Shown: positions 10,675 through 18,853 of the stretch, piece by piece
Layout: every line of letters starts with the position of its first letter
Position numbering within the stretch: the stretch's first letter is position 1
Assembly (NCBI GenBank): GCA_025465465.1
Contig: JAODND010000001.1
Location: forward strand, 1 to 58,199
Length of the DNA: 58,199 bases
Reading direction: 5' to 3'
From: Frankiales bacterium
GTDB lineage: Bacteria > Actinomycetota > Actinomycetes > Mycobacteriales > SCTD01
Made by a program: the position numbers and the translations under genes
Notes under the pieces: generated by a model
Seen by the model: the letters and a program-made list of their open reading frames with translations, nothing else
What the model was told of the DNA's origin: nothing
Databases searched by the model: none

Positions 10675-10680
10675 AGGGTA
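10675..10680 (-). promoter_or_regulatory. Putative -10 box for leaderless kinase gene
   Basis: TACCCT on the minus strand, six bases before GTG 10668, in the 16-base gap after the upstream membrane-protein gene. Confidence 0.35.
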
Positions 10681-10684
10681 GGGC

Positions 10685-11467
10685 TCAGTCTCGGATCTCG
10701 ACGGTCCGGTCCTTCTTGGTCGCGGTGAGGTAGCAGACGGTCAGCAGGATCGCGCCGAGGAACAGCAGACTGGTCCAGAGCGTGCCGAGACCGAGACCAC
10801 CGTCGCCTGACGGCGAGCTCAGGTAGTCGCCGATGTTGGCGCCGAGGGGTCGCGTGAGGATGTAGGCGAGCCAGAACGAGAGCACCGGGCCGGCACCGAG
10901 CTTCCACGCCAACGCGACGAGGGCGATGAGACCGGCGGGCAGGAGCACCGACTTGCCGGGGCCCCAGCCCGTGAGCTCCAGGGTCCAGTCGCCGGCGGCA
11001 GTACCCAGCGCGAAGGTCACCAGCACCGTGAGCCAGTAGAACGCCTCACGCGGCGTCGTGACGATCGAGTGGATCGACAGCGTGTGCTCGCGGGCGTACC
11101 AGATGGCGAAGACGGCTGCGAGCAGGACCGAGAACACCACGGTGCTGATCCAGAGCTGCACGCCCTGCTCGTCGGTCAGGATGTCGGTGACGAGCGTGCC
11201 GACGACACTGATGAGCACGACGGCGGTCCAGTAGATGCCGGGGACATACTCGTTCGCCTGGAACTGCGCGACCAGCACGGCGACGAGGGCGACCGAGAAC
11301 ACGGCGGTCGTGTTCCAGATGCCGAAGCCGAGCGTCGAGTTGATGTAGTCAGCGAAGCTCTCCCCGACCGTCGTGCAGAGGATCTTGATGACCCAGAAGT
11401 AGATCGTGACCTCGGGGACCTTGTTGAGCATCACCCGGGTGCGCGTGGCGGCAGCAGTTGTCGTCAT
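10685..11467 (-). CDS. COG4705-type multi-pass membrane protein
   Basis: 260 residues with about eight membrane helices. It matches my memory of the uncharacterised COG4705 membrane-anchored family, which often sits beside two-component genes. The chain contains a recurring polar motif at helix ends: GESFADYINSTLGFG, VGTLVTDILTDEQG, LGTAAGDWTLELTGWG and LGANIGDYLSSPSGDGG, suggesting a fourfold internal repeat with membrane-embedded Asp/Glu. First gene of the unit with the kinase and regulator, ending 16 bases before the kinase start, so it may be a co-sensor or the regulated transporter. No experimental function is known to me. Confidence 0.75.
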   Translation of the reverse strand: MTTTAAATRTRVMLNKVPEVTIYFWVIKILCTTVGESFADYINSTLGFGIWNTTAVFSVALVAVLVAQFQANEYVPGIYWTAVVLISVVGTLVTDILTDEQGVQLWISTVVFSVLLAAVFAIWYAREHTLSIHSIVTTPREAFYWLTVLVTFALGTAAGDWTLELTGWGPGKSVLLPAGLIALVALAWKLGAGPVLSFWLAYILTRPLGANIGDYLSSPSGDGGLGLGTLWTSLLFLGAILLTVCYLTATKKDRTVEIRD

Positions 11468-11512
11468 GGTGACAACCCTGGCGAAGCCGCCCTGTGACGA
11501 CCCTGAAGGGAT

Positions 11513-12307
11513 TTATCGCTGGTACATCAGCGATCCGGGCGTGACGAGGTCGTCGCCGGTCTCCAGCCAGGTCTTGAGGCCGGACAGGATCATGGGCCAG
11601 CCGCCGTACACCTGCGAGTTGCAGCCCTCGCGCATCTGGTCGTGGGTCAGCGTCAGACAGCAACTGACGTCACCGTCCTCACCGCCCTCGCCGACCTGGC
11701 TGATTTCCCAGGTCACCCGCGTCGTTCCCTCCGCCACGACGTCCTCGCCCCAGGTCGCGTTCATGGTGTGGACCAGCCGGTGCGGCGGGTCGCTCTCCAG
11801 GACCTCCCCGTTGCCGAGGAAGCTCGGCCGCTCCTCGTTTCCGAGCAGGATCGTGCTGCCCGGCTGCCAATCCGAGACGACCATGACGCCGAACTGGAAG
11901 TGCTTGCGGATCTCGGCGCTGGTGATCGCCTGCCACAGTCGCTCGGGGGTGCTCTTGATGTAGATCTCGTAGACCTTCTCCATCGTTCTGCTCTCCATGT
12001 CTGCTGACTCGAGATGAGCTCTGAGGCTCGCGAGCCCGGCGACCCAGGGCTCGGTGTACTTGCTGACCCACCTGTCGTGGAGCAGCCGGATCGGGACGGG
12101 GTTGAGGAAGTGCAGCTTTTCGCGGCCCCGGCGTCGGGGGACGACAAGGCCTGCCTCCTCGAGGAGCTTGAGGTGCTTCATGACGCCGAAGCGCGTCATC
12201 GCGAACCGCTCCTCGAGAGAGCTCAGGGTCTGGCCGTCCTCGCGGAAGAGCTCGTCCAGCAGCGCCCGCCTGGTCGGGTCGGCCAGCGCCCGGAACACCT
12301 CGTCCAC
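11513..12307 (-). CDS. ArsR-type HTH fused to SRPBCC (AHSA1-like) domain
   Basis: 264 residues. Residues 1-95 are an ArsR/SmtB winged helix (ALADPTRRALLDELF, then MTRFGVMKHLKLLEEAGLV), with no metal-binding Cys pair; residues 105-264 are an AHSA1/START-like ligand pocket (KVYEIYIKSTPERLWQAITS, WEISQVGEGGE, and a C-terminal helix GWPMILSGLKTWLE). The fusion suggests a small hydrophobic ligand controls DNA binding. GTG start at 12307, leaderless, with a textbook promoter holding a perfect inverted repeat (12314-12343), so it is probably autoregulated. Confidence 0.9.
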   Translation of the reverse strand: MDEVFRALADPTRRALLDELFREDGQTLSSLEERFAMTRFGVMKHLKLLEEAGLVVPRRRGREKLHFLNPVPIRLLHDRWVSKYTEPWVAGLASLRAHLESADMESRTMEKVYEIYIKSTPERLWQAITSAEIRKHFQFGVMVVSDWQPGSTILLGNEERPSFLGNGEVLESDPPHRLVHTMNATWGEDVVAEGTTRVTWEISQVGEGGEDGDVSCCLTLTHDQMREGCNSQVYGGWPMILSGLKTWLETGDDLVTPGSLMYQR

Positions 12308-12313
12308 GCGACG

Positions 12314-12343
12314 AGGTTATGTGACCGTTAGGTCACCTGTCAA
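12314..12343 (-). promoter_or_regulatory. Promoter and operator of the ArsR-SRPBCC gene
   Basis: On the minus strand TTGACA (12343-12338), an 18-base spacer, then TAACCT (12319-12314), six bases before GTG 12307. The spacer contains GTGACCTAACGGTCAC (12336-12321), a perfect 6-bp inverted repeat with a four-base centre. A repressor bound there would cover the promoter. Confidence 0.78.
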
Positions 12344-12458
12344 CAGGACAGGTGCATCGCTGGGCCACTGGGACCGATGCCATCACCTGGTCGGCGTGGT
12401 CGCCGCACCCGGCCCACGTCGTCTTGCCACAGGTCTGGCAGCGCACGGCCACGCACAT
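12333..12458 (-). CDS. 41-residue CxxC zinc-ribbon-like small protein
   Basis: A short gene easily missed: ATG 12458, 41 residues, stop at 12333. Shine-Dalgarno GAGGAGG lies eight bases upstream. The sequence begins MCVAVRCQTCGKTTWAGCG and continues with DHADQVMASVP and a final CTC, giving five or six cysteines including CxxC and CxC, so it probably binds zinc. I recall near-identical short proteins (RCxTCGKTTWAGCGxHVD) across actinobacteria, function unknown. Its last codons overlap the -35 box and operator of the divergent-reading-independent ArsR-SRPBCC gene downstream on the same strand. Confidence 0.8.
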   Translation of the reverse strand: MCVAVRCQTCGKTTWAGCGDHADQVMASVPVAQRCTCPVDR

Positions 12459-12515
12459 CGCTTCGTCCTCCTCGGGGGGGGTCAACTCCCAGTCTCGCGC
12501 ACCGGGCCGCCGTCG

Positions 12516-13445
12516 TCAGTCGCCGAGCAGCCGACCGAGCTCCTTGACGAGCTCGCGCACTCGGGGCGTGGCGGCGGCGCCCTGCCGCCCGACCAGCCGG
12601 TCGATCCGCGCGTCGATCGTGTCCCGCTCATGGTTGTCGGCGTAGACCCTGAAGAACGACACCCAGTGGCCGGCCTCGATGCCGGACACCTTTGTCTGCA
12701 GCATCCGCTCGCTGTAGTCCTCCATGAGCCCGTGCACCCGGGCCACCCGACCGAAGTTGCCGCCGCTGTCCTTGTCGGCCTTGTCGGAGACCTTTGCCTT
12801 CGCCGGCGGATAGGGCTGCGCTCCCCCGGGGCTCGTGATCCCGTTGTCGGGCGCGGCCACTCCGCGCTGGTGCTGCCAGTAGTGGTTGCGGAACTCGGCG
12901 GCGTACCTCGCCTGCTCGATGTAGGGCTCATAGACCCGTGGCACACCCGACAGGACGTTGGTGAGGTGCCACGGCACGACCACGAGCAAGTCGTACGGCG
13001 AGCACGCGTCGGGCGTCACCGTGTAACGGAAGGACGGCTCCTTCTCGCGGCTCAGCAGGTACCACCCCTTCAGCTCGATCCCCATCGCGACCGAAAGCCG
13101 GCCACCGCTGCGCGAGACGAGGCGCACGTCAGGGAACGTCTGGGAGGAACGCTCGAAGCCGTACTCGGTCCACTGGTCGTCGGGGTCCCAGACCTTGCGG
13201 ATGCGGTTGAGCGTCGCGACCACCTGGTTCTCGATGGAACCGCCGAGCACGCTGTTGAGGGAGAACAGGTCGCCGCTCTCGAGCCCTTCGATCGCGGTGG
13301 TGCTCGCGTAGTAGATCGGCAGCGCCCGCACGGCATCGGCGACGTCGTCGGTGAGCTTGGCCTTGAGCGGGTCCGGGAGTGCGGCCCGCGAGGGCGGCGG
13401 GTTCAGCGGGTCCACCGGGATCGTGAAGTCGAGCGGCTGGGTCAC
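12516..13445 (-). CDS. Type II restriction endonuclease (PD-(D/E)xK type)
   Basis: 309 residues. Assigned from its partner, a DNA methyltransferase overlapping by four bases (GTGA), and from a PD-(D/E)xK core: P105-D106 in TFPDVRLV and E124-L-K126 in MGIELKGWYL, spaced as in this nuclease fold. The C-terminal third is helical and basic. I do not recognise the specificity. GTG start at 13445. No controller (C) protein gene is nearby, so timing of expression must come from gene order (methylase first) and translational coupling. Confidence 0.75.
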   Translation of the reverse strand: MTQPLDFTIPVDPLNPPPSRAALPDPLKAKLTDDVADAVRALPIYYASTTAIEGLESGDLFSLNSVLGGSIENQVVATLNRIRKVWDPDDQWTEYGFERSSQTFPDVRLVSRSGGRLSVAMGIELKGWYLLSREKEPSFRYTVTPDACSPYDLLVVVPWHLTNVLSGVPRVYEPYIEQARYAAEFRNHYWQHQRGVAAPDNGITSPGGAQPYPPAKAKVSDKADKDSGGNFGRVARVHGLMEDYSERMLQTKVSGIEAGHWVSFFRVYADNHERDTIDARIDRLVGRQGAAATPRVRELVKELGRLLGD

Positions 13446-14500
13446 CGTCCGGGATCCGCTACCGCCAGCGATGCCTCTTCAGCACCTGGTTCCGCCGCGT
13501 CGGCCGCGAGCCGCAGCCGCTGCAGGGCGAGCTTGTGAAAGTCCTTGTCGAGCTCCGCGACGAACGCACGCCTCCCCAGGGCCACCGCGGCGACGCTGCC
13601 GGAGGCGAGCCCGCCGAACGGTTCCCAGACCACCTCGCCCGGCCGGGTCACCGCGGCGATCAGTCGCTCCATGAACTCCAGCGGCTTCTGGTTGAGGTGG
13701 GCGGCGCTGTCCTTGGTGGGCTTGTAGACGCGGGGCGCGCTGCGCCGCAGGCTGCCCTTGAGCCGCTCGGCGTCATGCAGCGGTGGGCGCGACCAGACGT
13801 TGGTCAGACCGTGCACGTGCTGCCACGGGTAGCGCAGCCGCTCCCACTCCTTGCCCGTCACGGGCCGCTCGCCATCCAGCGAGTAGTAGGGCCAGCCATC
13901 CGGGATGCCCCGCTCGTTGGCATAGGCCACGAGCTGTTCCATCGCCTCCACCGGCGGCCAGTACCAGAGCCAGTCCTGCGTGAGGTACTTGCGGGTCGCG
14001 GCGTTGGCGACACCACACGCGGCGTTGGCCTCGTTGAGCTTGAGGCCGGCCCGCAGCCACTCGCGGCGCATCCACTCCTGCGCGGACAGCCCGCCCACCC
14101 GCAGCGGCATGGAGTAGAGGGCAACGACCTCGGTGACGACCGGGAAGTGCCGGATCGTCTTGCCGTTGACGTTGCCGGCGATGTGGGACAGCCCCTTGTC
14201 CCACGTCACGAGCTGCTTGTACTCCCAACCGGCCGCGATCAGCAGCGGGTGGACCGTCGCCCAGCCCACCTCGGTGTTCCAGAACCACAGGGTCGTGCCG
14301 GGAGCGGCCGCCTCGGTCCACTTCGCGATGTGCGGGGCATACCACTCGGCGAGGCCCCCGGGACCGGTCGTGTCGCCGTGGAACCCCCGGACGCCGTAGG
14401 CGCCATCGCTCATGATCGAGTGCGGTGCGGGCCAGTGGTCATAGGCCTTGAGGACGTCGCCCTTGTGCAGGGTGAACGGAGTCACGTCCTCGTCCGTCAC
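13442..14500 (-). CDS. DNA methyltransferase of the restriction-modification pair (beta-class order)
   Basis: 352 residues. Motif order is that of beta-class N4-cytosine/N6-adenine methylases: the catalytic tetrapeptide region first (IMSDGAYGVRGF, residues 29-40), the KP helix (NQKPLEFMERLI, 270-281), then the S-adenosylmethionine motif I (WEPFGGLASGS, 292-302) near the C-terminus. The catalytic motif reads SDGAYG in place of the usual S/D-P-P-Y, so the assignment of target base is open. GTG start at 14500. Transcribed before the endonuclease gene, which it overlaps by four bases. Confidence 0.85.
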   Translation of the reverse strand: MTDEDVTPFTLHKGDVLKAYDHWPAPHSIMSDGAYGVRGFHGDTTGPGGLAEWYAPHIAKWTEAAAPGTTLWFWNTEVGWATVHPLLIAAGWEYKQLVTWDKGLSHIAGNVNGKTIRHFPVVTEVVALYSMPLRVGGLSAQEWMRREWLRAGLKLNEANAACGVANAATRKYLTQDWLWYWPPVEAMEQLVAYANERGIPDGWPYYSLDGERPVTGKEWERLRYPWQHVHGLTNVWSRPPLHDAERLKGSLRRSAPRVYKPTKDSAAHLNQKPLEFMERLIAAVTRPGEVVWEPFGGLASGSVAAVALGRRAFVAELDKDFHKLALQRLRLAADAAEPGAEEASLAVADPGR

Positions 14501-14653
14501 AGCAGCGTCACAGCAACAAGGCTACGGGCCTGCAGGTGGTTCATGCGGCATCTCCTTCCCGTGTTGGGCTGGATCCTGCCGGTCACCCACGACAGTGCGT
14601 GAACGCGAGGGTGACGAGCGCTGCGGTGACCCGGGTCCTGTGGCGCCGGACCC

Positions 14654-15883
14654 TCACTGTCCGGCCTTGGTGGCGACCATCAGCGGGATGGCCACCACCG
14701 CGGCCACGGTGATCAGGATGAGAAAGGCGGCGCCCAGCAGGTTGCTGAAGGGCCCGTTGGCGTGCTCGCCCATGCTGCGGCGGTCGTTCGCGGCAACGAG
14801 GATCGGCGCATAGGTCAACGGCAGGGCCACGACCGAGAAGACCAAGGAGTACTCGGTGATCTTCACCGGGTCGAGGGTCGTGAGGACCAGCGTCATCGCC
14901 GCGACGACCGAGACCAGCAGCACGGCATGGAAACGGGCGGCCCGCGCCGGGGGCAGGAACTTCCCCCACGACCAGCCGAAGTACTGCGCGACGGCATAGC
15001 CCGACGACAGCGCCGTCTCCAACGCAGCACCGCCGGTAGCAGCCACGAACCCGAGGATCACCACCACGAGGCCGACCTTGCCGAGGGCGACCACGACCGG
15101 CAGCGCCGTCTGATCGAGGTGCTCGACCTGGATCTGCTGCGGCAACAGGACCAGCGCAGCAGTTGCCGTGATCGCCAGGCTCAGAATCGCCCCGAGCGGG
15201 AATCCCACAAACACGTTCGCGCGCTCCTCGGCCAGATCACGCTCGCTCCAGCGCTCCTCGCGGCCGCCGGAGGAGAAGAAGAACACCTCGTACGGCGTCA
15301 TCGCCGACCCGAGGATGGCGATCGCGTAGTAGAAGTACGTCGGATGCCCCTCGCCGTTCGGGACCTTCGGATGGACCGAGCCGTGCCACAGCGCCGCATA
15401 GGACGGGTGCAGCCGCACCACCGCGACCACGAAGACGACGAGGGCCAGACCGGCCAGCCCGAACAACCGCTCCATCTGCTCGAACGGCAGCCGCCACAGG
15501 ACGAGCCACACGAGAAAGCCCACCACCGGGATGAACAGCAGATAGCTCACCGAGCTCGCCAGCTCGAGAGCCAGCGCCACACCACCGATCTCGGCCGTCA
15601 ACGTCAGCAGGTTCACCGCCATCGAGGCCAGCAGGTTGAGCAGTGCGACCCGCGGCCCGAGTACCTGGCGAACGACGTCGAACGTCGCCAGACCGCTCAC
15701 CGCGGCCACCCGGCCGGCCATGTCGGCATAGAGCATGATGCCGATCACGCCCAGCACGGTCGCCCACGCGAGCGCCATCCCGAACCGGGCACCCACCACG
15801 GCGCTGGCCACGAGGTCGCCAACGTCGACGAAACCGCCGATGGCCGTCAGGATCCCCAGCGTGAGACCGAGGAGTCTCTTCAC
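14654..15883 (-). CDS. Atypical Nramp (SLC11)-family transporter
   Basis: 409 residues with about eleven membrane helices and the Nramp helix pattern (ILTAIGGFVDVGDLVASAV in helix 1; MAVNLLTLTAEIGGVALALEL in helix 3 region, in parts). The metal-site motif DPGN of helix 1 reads D20-V-G-D23, and the helix 6 motif MPH reads AMTPYE, so classical Mn/Fe selectivity is doubtful; the ion may be different or absent. Start chosen as GTG 15883, which begins the family-like N-terminus (KRLLGLTLG); the frame stays open 69 codons upstream without similarity or Shine-Dalgarno. Confidence 0.75.
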   Translation of the reverse strand: MKRLLGLTLGILTAIGGFVDVGDLVASAVVGARFGMALAWATVLGVIGIMLYADMAGRVAAVSGLATFDVVRQVLGPRVALLNLLASMAVNLLTLTAEIGGVALALELASSVSYLLFIPVVGFLVWLVLWRLPFEQMERLFGLAGLALVVFVVAVVRLHPSYAALWHGSVHPKVPNGEGHPTYFYYAIAILGSAMTPYEVFFFSSGGREERWSERDLAEERANVFVGFPLGAILSLAITATAALVLLPQQIQVEHLDQTALPVVVALGKVGLVVVILGFVAATGGAALETALSSGYAVAQYFGWSWGKFLPPARAARFHAVLLVSVVAAMTLVLTTLDPVKITEYSLVFSVVALPLTYAPILVAANDRRSMGEHANGPFSNLLGAAFLILITVAAVVAIPLMVATKAGQ

Positions 15884-16138
15884 CGCGACCGGCCAGGCCG
15901 GGCACCCGAAGCGACGAGCCAGGTCGAGGACTCCGCGCGGCGCACGCCTCCTGATGTGCCCGCCATCCCCCAGTCGACACCCGCCCGTTGCCGAGCGCCT
16001 GGCGCGCGAAAGCCGGTGCGTGATCCGTGGTGCTGCGGGCATCCCGGAGGCGGGTGGCACGACGGCGCAGAAGAGGGCCGCTGGTCGCACGGGCGGGAAG
16101 GCCGCAGCCGCAACGTCGTAGGTGCCCGCGCGGTCGGC
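15884..16138. other. Intergenic region with no supported gene
   Basis: 255 bases between the Nramp gene and the aldo-keto reductase stop. Open frames exist on both strands, but none has a recognisable domain or ribosome binding site. It presumably carries the Nramp promoter. Confidence 0.5.
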
Positions 16139-17197
16139 TCAGGCGCCGGGGTCGACGCCGATCCGTGACTGCTCACGCCACAGGTCCACGTCAGGGTCGT
16201 CGGTGGCAATGCCATCGATGGCCGCCAGCTCGGCCGGGCTGAAGTCGGTGTGCTCGATCGCGGAGACGTTGTCCTCGAGCTGCTGCACGGAGCTCGCTCC
16301 GACGACGACCGATGTCACCCGCGGGTCGCGCAGCACCCACGACAGGGCCAGCTGAGCCAACGACTGCCCACGGTCGGAAGCCATCCGGTCGAGCTCTCGC
16401 AGGGCGCCAAGTCGCTGCTCGGTCAGCATTCCCCGGGACAGGGTGGAGTCGCGCGCCGCTCGCGACTCCCCCGGAACGCCACCGAGGTACTTGGACGTGA
16501 GCAGCCCCTGGGCCAGGGCCGTGAAGGCGATGCAGCCCGCGCCGATCTCGGAGAGCACGTCGAGCAGGCCGTGCTCGACCCATCGGTTGACCATCGAGTA
16601 CGACGGTTGATGGATCAGCAGTGGCGTGCCGAGGTCGCGCAGGATCGCAGCTGCCTGCCGGGTGCGCTCGGGGCCGTAGGAGGAGATCCCGACGTAGAGC
16701 GCCTTGCCCTGCTGCACGGCGGTGTGCAGCGCGCCCATCGTCTCCTCGAGTGGCGTGTCCGGGTCCGGCCGGTGTGAGTAGAAGATGTCGACGTAATCCA
16801 GACCGAGGCGTGTCAGCGACTGGTCGAGGCTCGCCAGCAGGTACTTCCGCGAGCCGTGGTCGCCGTACGGGCCGGGCCACATGTCCCAGCCGGCCTTCGT
16901 GCTGATGATGAGCTCGTCGCGGTAGGACGAGAAGTCCTGCGCCAGCAGCCGCCCCAGGTTCTCCTCCGCGGAGCCGTACGGGGGCCCGTAGTTGTTGGCC
17001 AGGTCGAAGTGCGTGATGCCGAGGTCGAACGCCCGGCGGGCGATCGCCCGCTGGACCTCCAGCGGTCGGTCACCGCCGAAGTTCTGCCAGAACCCCAACG
17101 ACACCATCGGCAGCTCGATCCCGCTGCGCCCAGAGCGCCGATAGGCCATCTTCTCATACCTGCCGGCGTCCGCGACGAACGCACTTGTCGTGTCCAT
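16139..17197 (-). CDS. Aldo-keto reductase, YghZ / glyceraldehyde-3-phosphate reductase type
   Basis: 352 residues with ATG 17197 and Shine-Dalgarno GAAGGG. TIM-barrel NADPH reductase: LGFWQNFGG, the catalytic Asp/Tyr in FDLANNYGPPYGSAEENLGR, Lys in ISTKAGW, His in YSHRPDPDTPLEE, and the GASSVQQLEDN cofactor loop near the end. The GxxYGxAExxxG and MWPGPYG elements are those of the YghZ/AKR14 branch, which reduces L-glyceraldehyde 3-phosphate and methylglyoxal. Last gene of the four-gene operon starting at 20109, 25 bases after the dehydrogenase gene. Confidence 0.92.
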   Translation of the reverse strand: MDTTSAFVADAGRYEKMAYRRSGRSGIELPMVSLGFWQNFGGDRPLEVQRAIARRAFDLGITHFDLANNYGPPYGSAEENLGRLLAQDFSSYRDELIISTKAGWDMWPGPYGDHGSRKYLLASLDQSLTRLGLDYVDIFYSHRPDPDTPLEETMGALHTAVQQGKALYVGISSYGPERTRQAAAILRDLGTPLLIHQPSYSMVNRWVEHGLLDVLSEIGAGCIAFTALAQGLLTSKYLGGVPGESRAARDSTLSRGMLTEQRLGALRELDRMASDRGQSLAQLALSWVLRDPRVTSVVVGASSVQQLEDNVSAIEHTDFSPAELAAIDGIATDDPDVDLWREQSRIGVDPGA

Positions 17198-17222
17198 GAG
17201 CGTGCCCTTCTGGTTGGTCTTC

Positions 17223-18056
17223 CTAGTCGACAGCAGCCACGGCGGCGAGGTCGTCCCGGGCATGGCCCGCATCGACGGCTCGCTGCAGCCGCTGCTCGAG
17301 CGCGTGCACGAGCGGCGGCTGGAAGCGGTCGGCTTGCTCGACCAGGCGGATGTCCTTGAGTGCCAGCTCGACCGGGAAGCCGGCCGTGAAGTCGTGGTCC
17401 GTCATCAGCTTCGCCTTCTGCAGCGCGTAGGGCATGCCGAGCGGGCCGCCACCGAGCACCTCGATCAGCGCCGATCGCGGGAAGCCGAGCCGGTCGCAGG
17501 CCGCGAGCGCGTCGGCCATCGCGACGGTCGCCGCGGTCATCCACGTGTTGACGACCAGCTTGAGCCGGCTGGCCTCCTGACGGGCACCCACCACGAGGAC
17601 TCGCTCACCGAGCGCGTCGAGCACCGGTCGGGCCTTCTCGATCCCGGCGGTCGGGCCTGCCACGAGCCAGCTCAGCTTCCCGTTCCGGGCCGGGCCGGTG
17701 CTGCCCGACACCGGCGCGTCCAGCATCACGCGGTTGTGGGTCTCCGCGAGCGTCCGCAGCCGGTCCGCCCACTCAGCCCCGACGGTGGACGCTTGCACCC
17801 ATACAGCGTCGGGCAACAGCGCCGGCAGCATCCGCTCGGCGACAGAGTGGACCGCCTCCCCGTCCGTGACCATGGTGATGACAACAGCCGCGTCGGCAAC
17901 GGCGGACGCCGGATCGACGGCAACCTTGACGTCGGTGCCGAGGCCCTGCAGGTGGTCCGGCCCGCGGTTCCAGACCGTCACGACGTGACCGCTGTCGGCC
18001 AGCCGTGACGCCATCGCAGAACCCATGCGCCCGGCCCCGAGCATCGTCACCTTCAT
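17223..18056 (-). CDS. NAD(P)-dependent beta-hydroxyacid dehydrogenase (3-hydroxyisobutyrate dehydrogenase family)
   Basis: 277 residues. Rossmann motif MLGAGRMGSAMASRL at the N-terminus, substrate loop DAPVSGSTGPARNGKL near residue 117, and catalytic Lys in SRLKLVVNTWM near residue 165, followed by the all-alpha domain. Oxidises a 3-hydroxy acid or reduces the matching semialdehyde; exact substrate unknown. ATG overlaps the DUF1275 stop by four bases, so it is translated in the same operon, and it precedes the aldo-keto reductase. Confidence 0.92.
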   Translation of the reverse strand: MKVTMLGAGRMGSAMASRLADSGHVVTVWNRGPDHLQGLGTDVKVAVDPASAVADAAVVITMVTDGEAVHSVAERMLPALLPDAVWVQASTVGAEWADRLRTLAETHNRVMLDAPVSGSTGPARNGKLSWLVAGPTAGIEKARPVLDALGERVLVVGARQEASRLKLVVNTWMTAATVAMADALAACDRLGFPRSALIEVLGGGPLGMPYALQKAKLMTDHDFTAGFPVELALKDIRLVEQADRFQPPLVHALEQRLQRAVDAGHARDDLAAVAAVD

Positions 18057-18853
18057 CGTCGTCCTCCTTCTGGTCGGGAGCTCATGGACCCGGCCGGCGC
18101 ACCGATCACCCGCCAGTCACCAGGATGGAGCGTGGTGAGAGCTGACGCGACGGTGACGACGGCCAGCACAGCGGTGGCGAGCGCCATCGCCGAGGTCGCG
18201 CCGGCGTGCAGGACGAGCTCTGCGCCACCGATCGCGCCGACGAGCATGGTGGTGACGGAGAGGAGTCGTCGGGCAAGCGCCGGGCTCGGCCTGCGGGCGC
18301 GAACGTCCGCGGCGATCCCGGTGAGGGTCATGGTCAGCACCGTGGTCGTGAGGTCCGGGACGGCCAGCTTCCGGACGACGGCGTTCTGCAAGCCGGTGCC
18401 GACGGCAAGCACGCCGGCGGCGAGGCCACGGGTGACAGGCGACAGCGACGCACCTGGCACCGCGACCACCACCAACGCAGAGGTCACGAAGAGCAGCTCG
18501 AACGCGGATCCGATGGCGAGCAGGCGTGCCCGGTCATGGGCAGACCGTTGGATCAGCTGACCACCGGCACCGGCACCGACCAGGAAGCCGACGAGCGCCG
18601 CGAGCGCGCCGGCGAGCGAGAACCCGGGAGCGCCGGCGACGGCAAACCCGACGAAGACGACGTTGCCCGTCATGTTCGCGACGAACACCCTGCCCAGCGA
18701 GAGGATGCTGACCGCGTCGACGATGCCGGTCAACAGCGTCAGGCCGACGAGAAGGGCCGGCAGCGGCCCGTGCGAGGGGTCCGCCGTCAGGCGCCGCCAC
18801 ACCGGTGGGGGTGCCCAGTAGGTGCCGGCGAGGTGTGGGACCGCGGTGGTCAT
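18053..18853 (-). CDS. DUF1275 (YoaK family) membrane protein
   Basis: 266 residues with six or so membrane helices. DUF1275 features: LLTGIVDAVSILSLGRVFVANMTGN (in parts) in helix 1 and its loop, GFLVGAGAGGQLI, and GLQNAVVRKLAVPDLTTTVLT with the conserved N-A and T-T-V-L-T. Start ATG 18853 overlaps the upstream MFS stop (ATGA); a longer frame exists but starts in the MFS gene. Function of the family is unknown; the operon partners suggest transport or handling of an aldehyde/hydroxyacid compound. Confidence 0.9.
   Translation of the reverse strand: MTTAVPHLAGTYWAPPPVWRRLTADPSHGPLPALLVGLTLLTGIVDAVSILSLGRVFVANMTGNVVFVGFAVAGAPGFSLAGALAALVGFLVGAGAGGQLIQRSAHDRARLLAIGSAFELLFVTSALVVVAVPGASLSPVTRGLAAGVLAVGTGLQNAVVRKLAVPDLTTTVLTMTLTGIAADVRARRPSPALARRLLSVTTMLVGAIGGAELVLHAGATSAMALATAVLAVVTVASALTTLHPGDWRVIGAPAGSMSSRPEGGRR

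Noticed and set aside
15735..16121. Plus-strand gene across the Nramp N-terminus and upstream gap
   Set aside because: Mostly antisense to the Nramp gene, no domain similarity, no ribosome binding site; the Ala/Lys-rich end is a composition effect.
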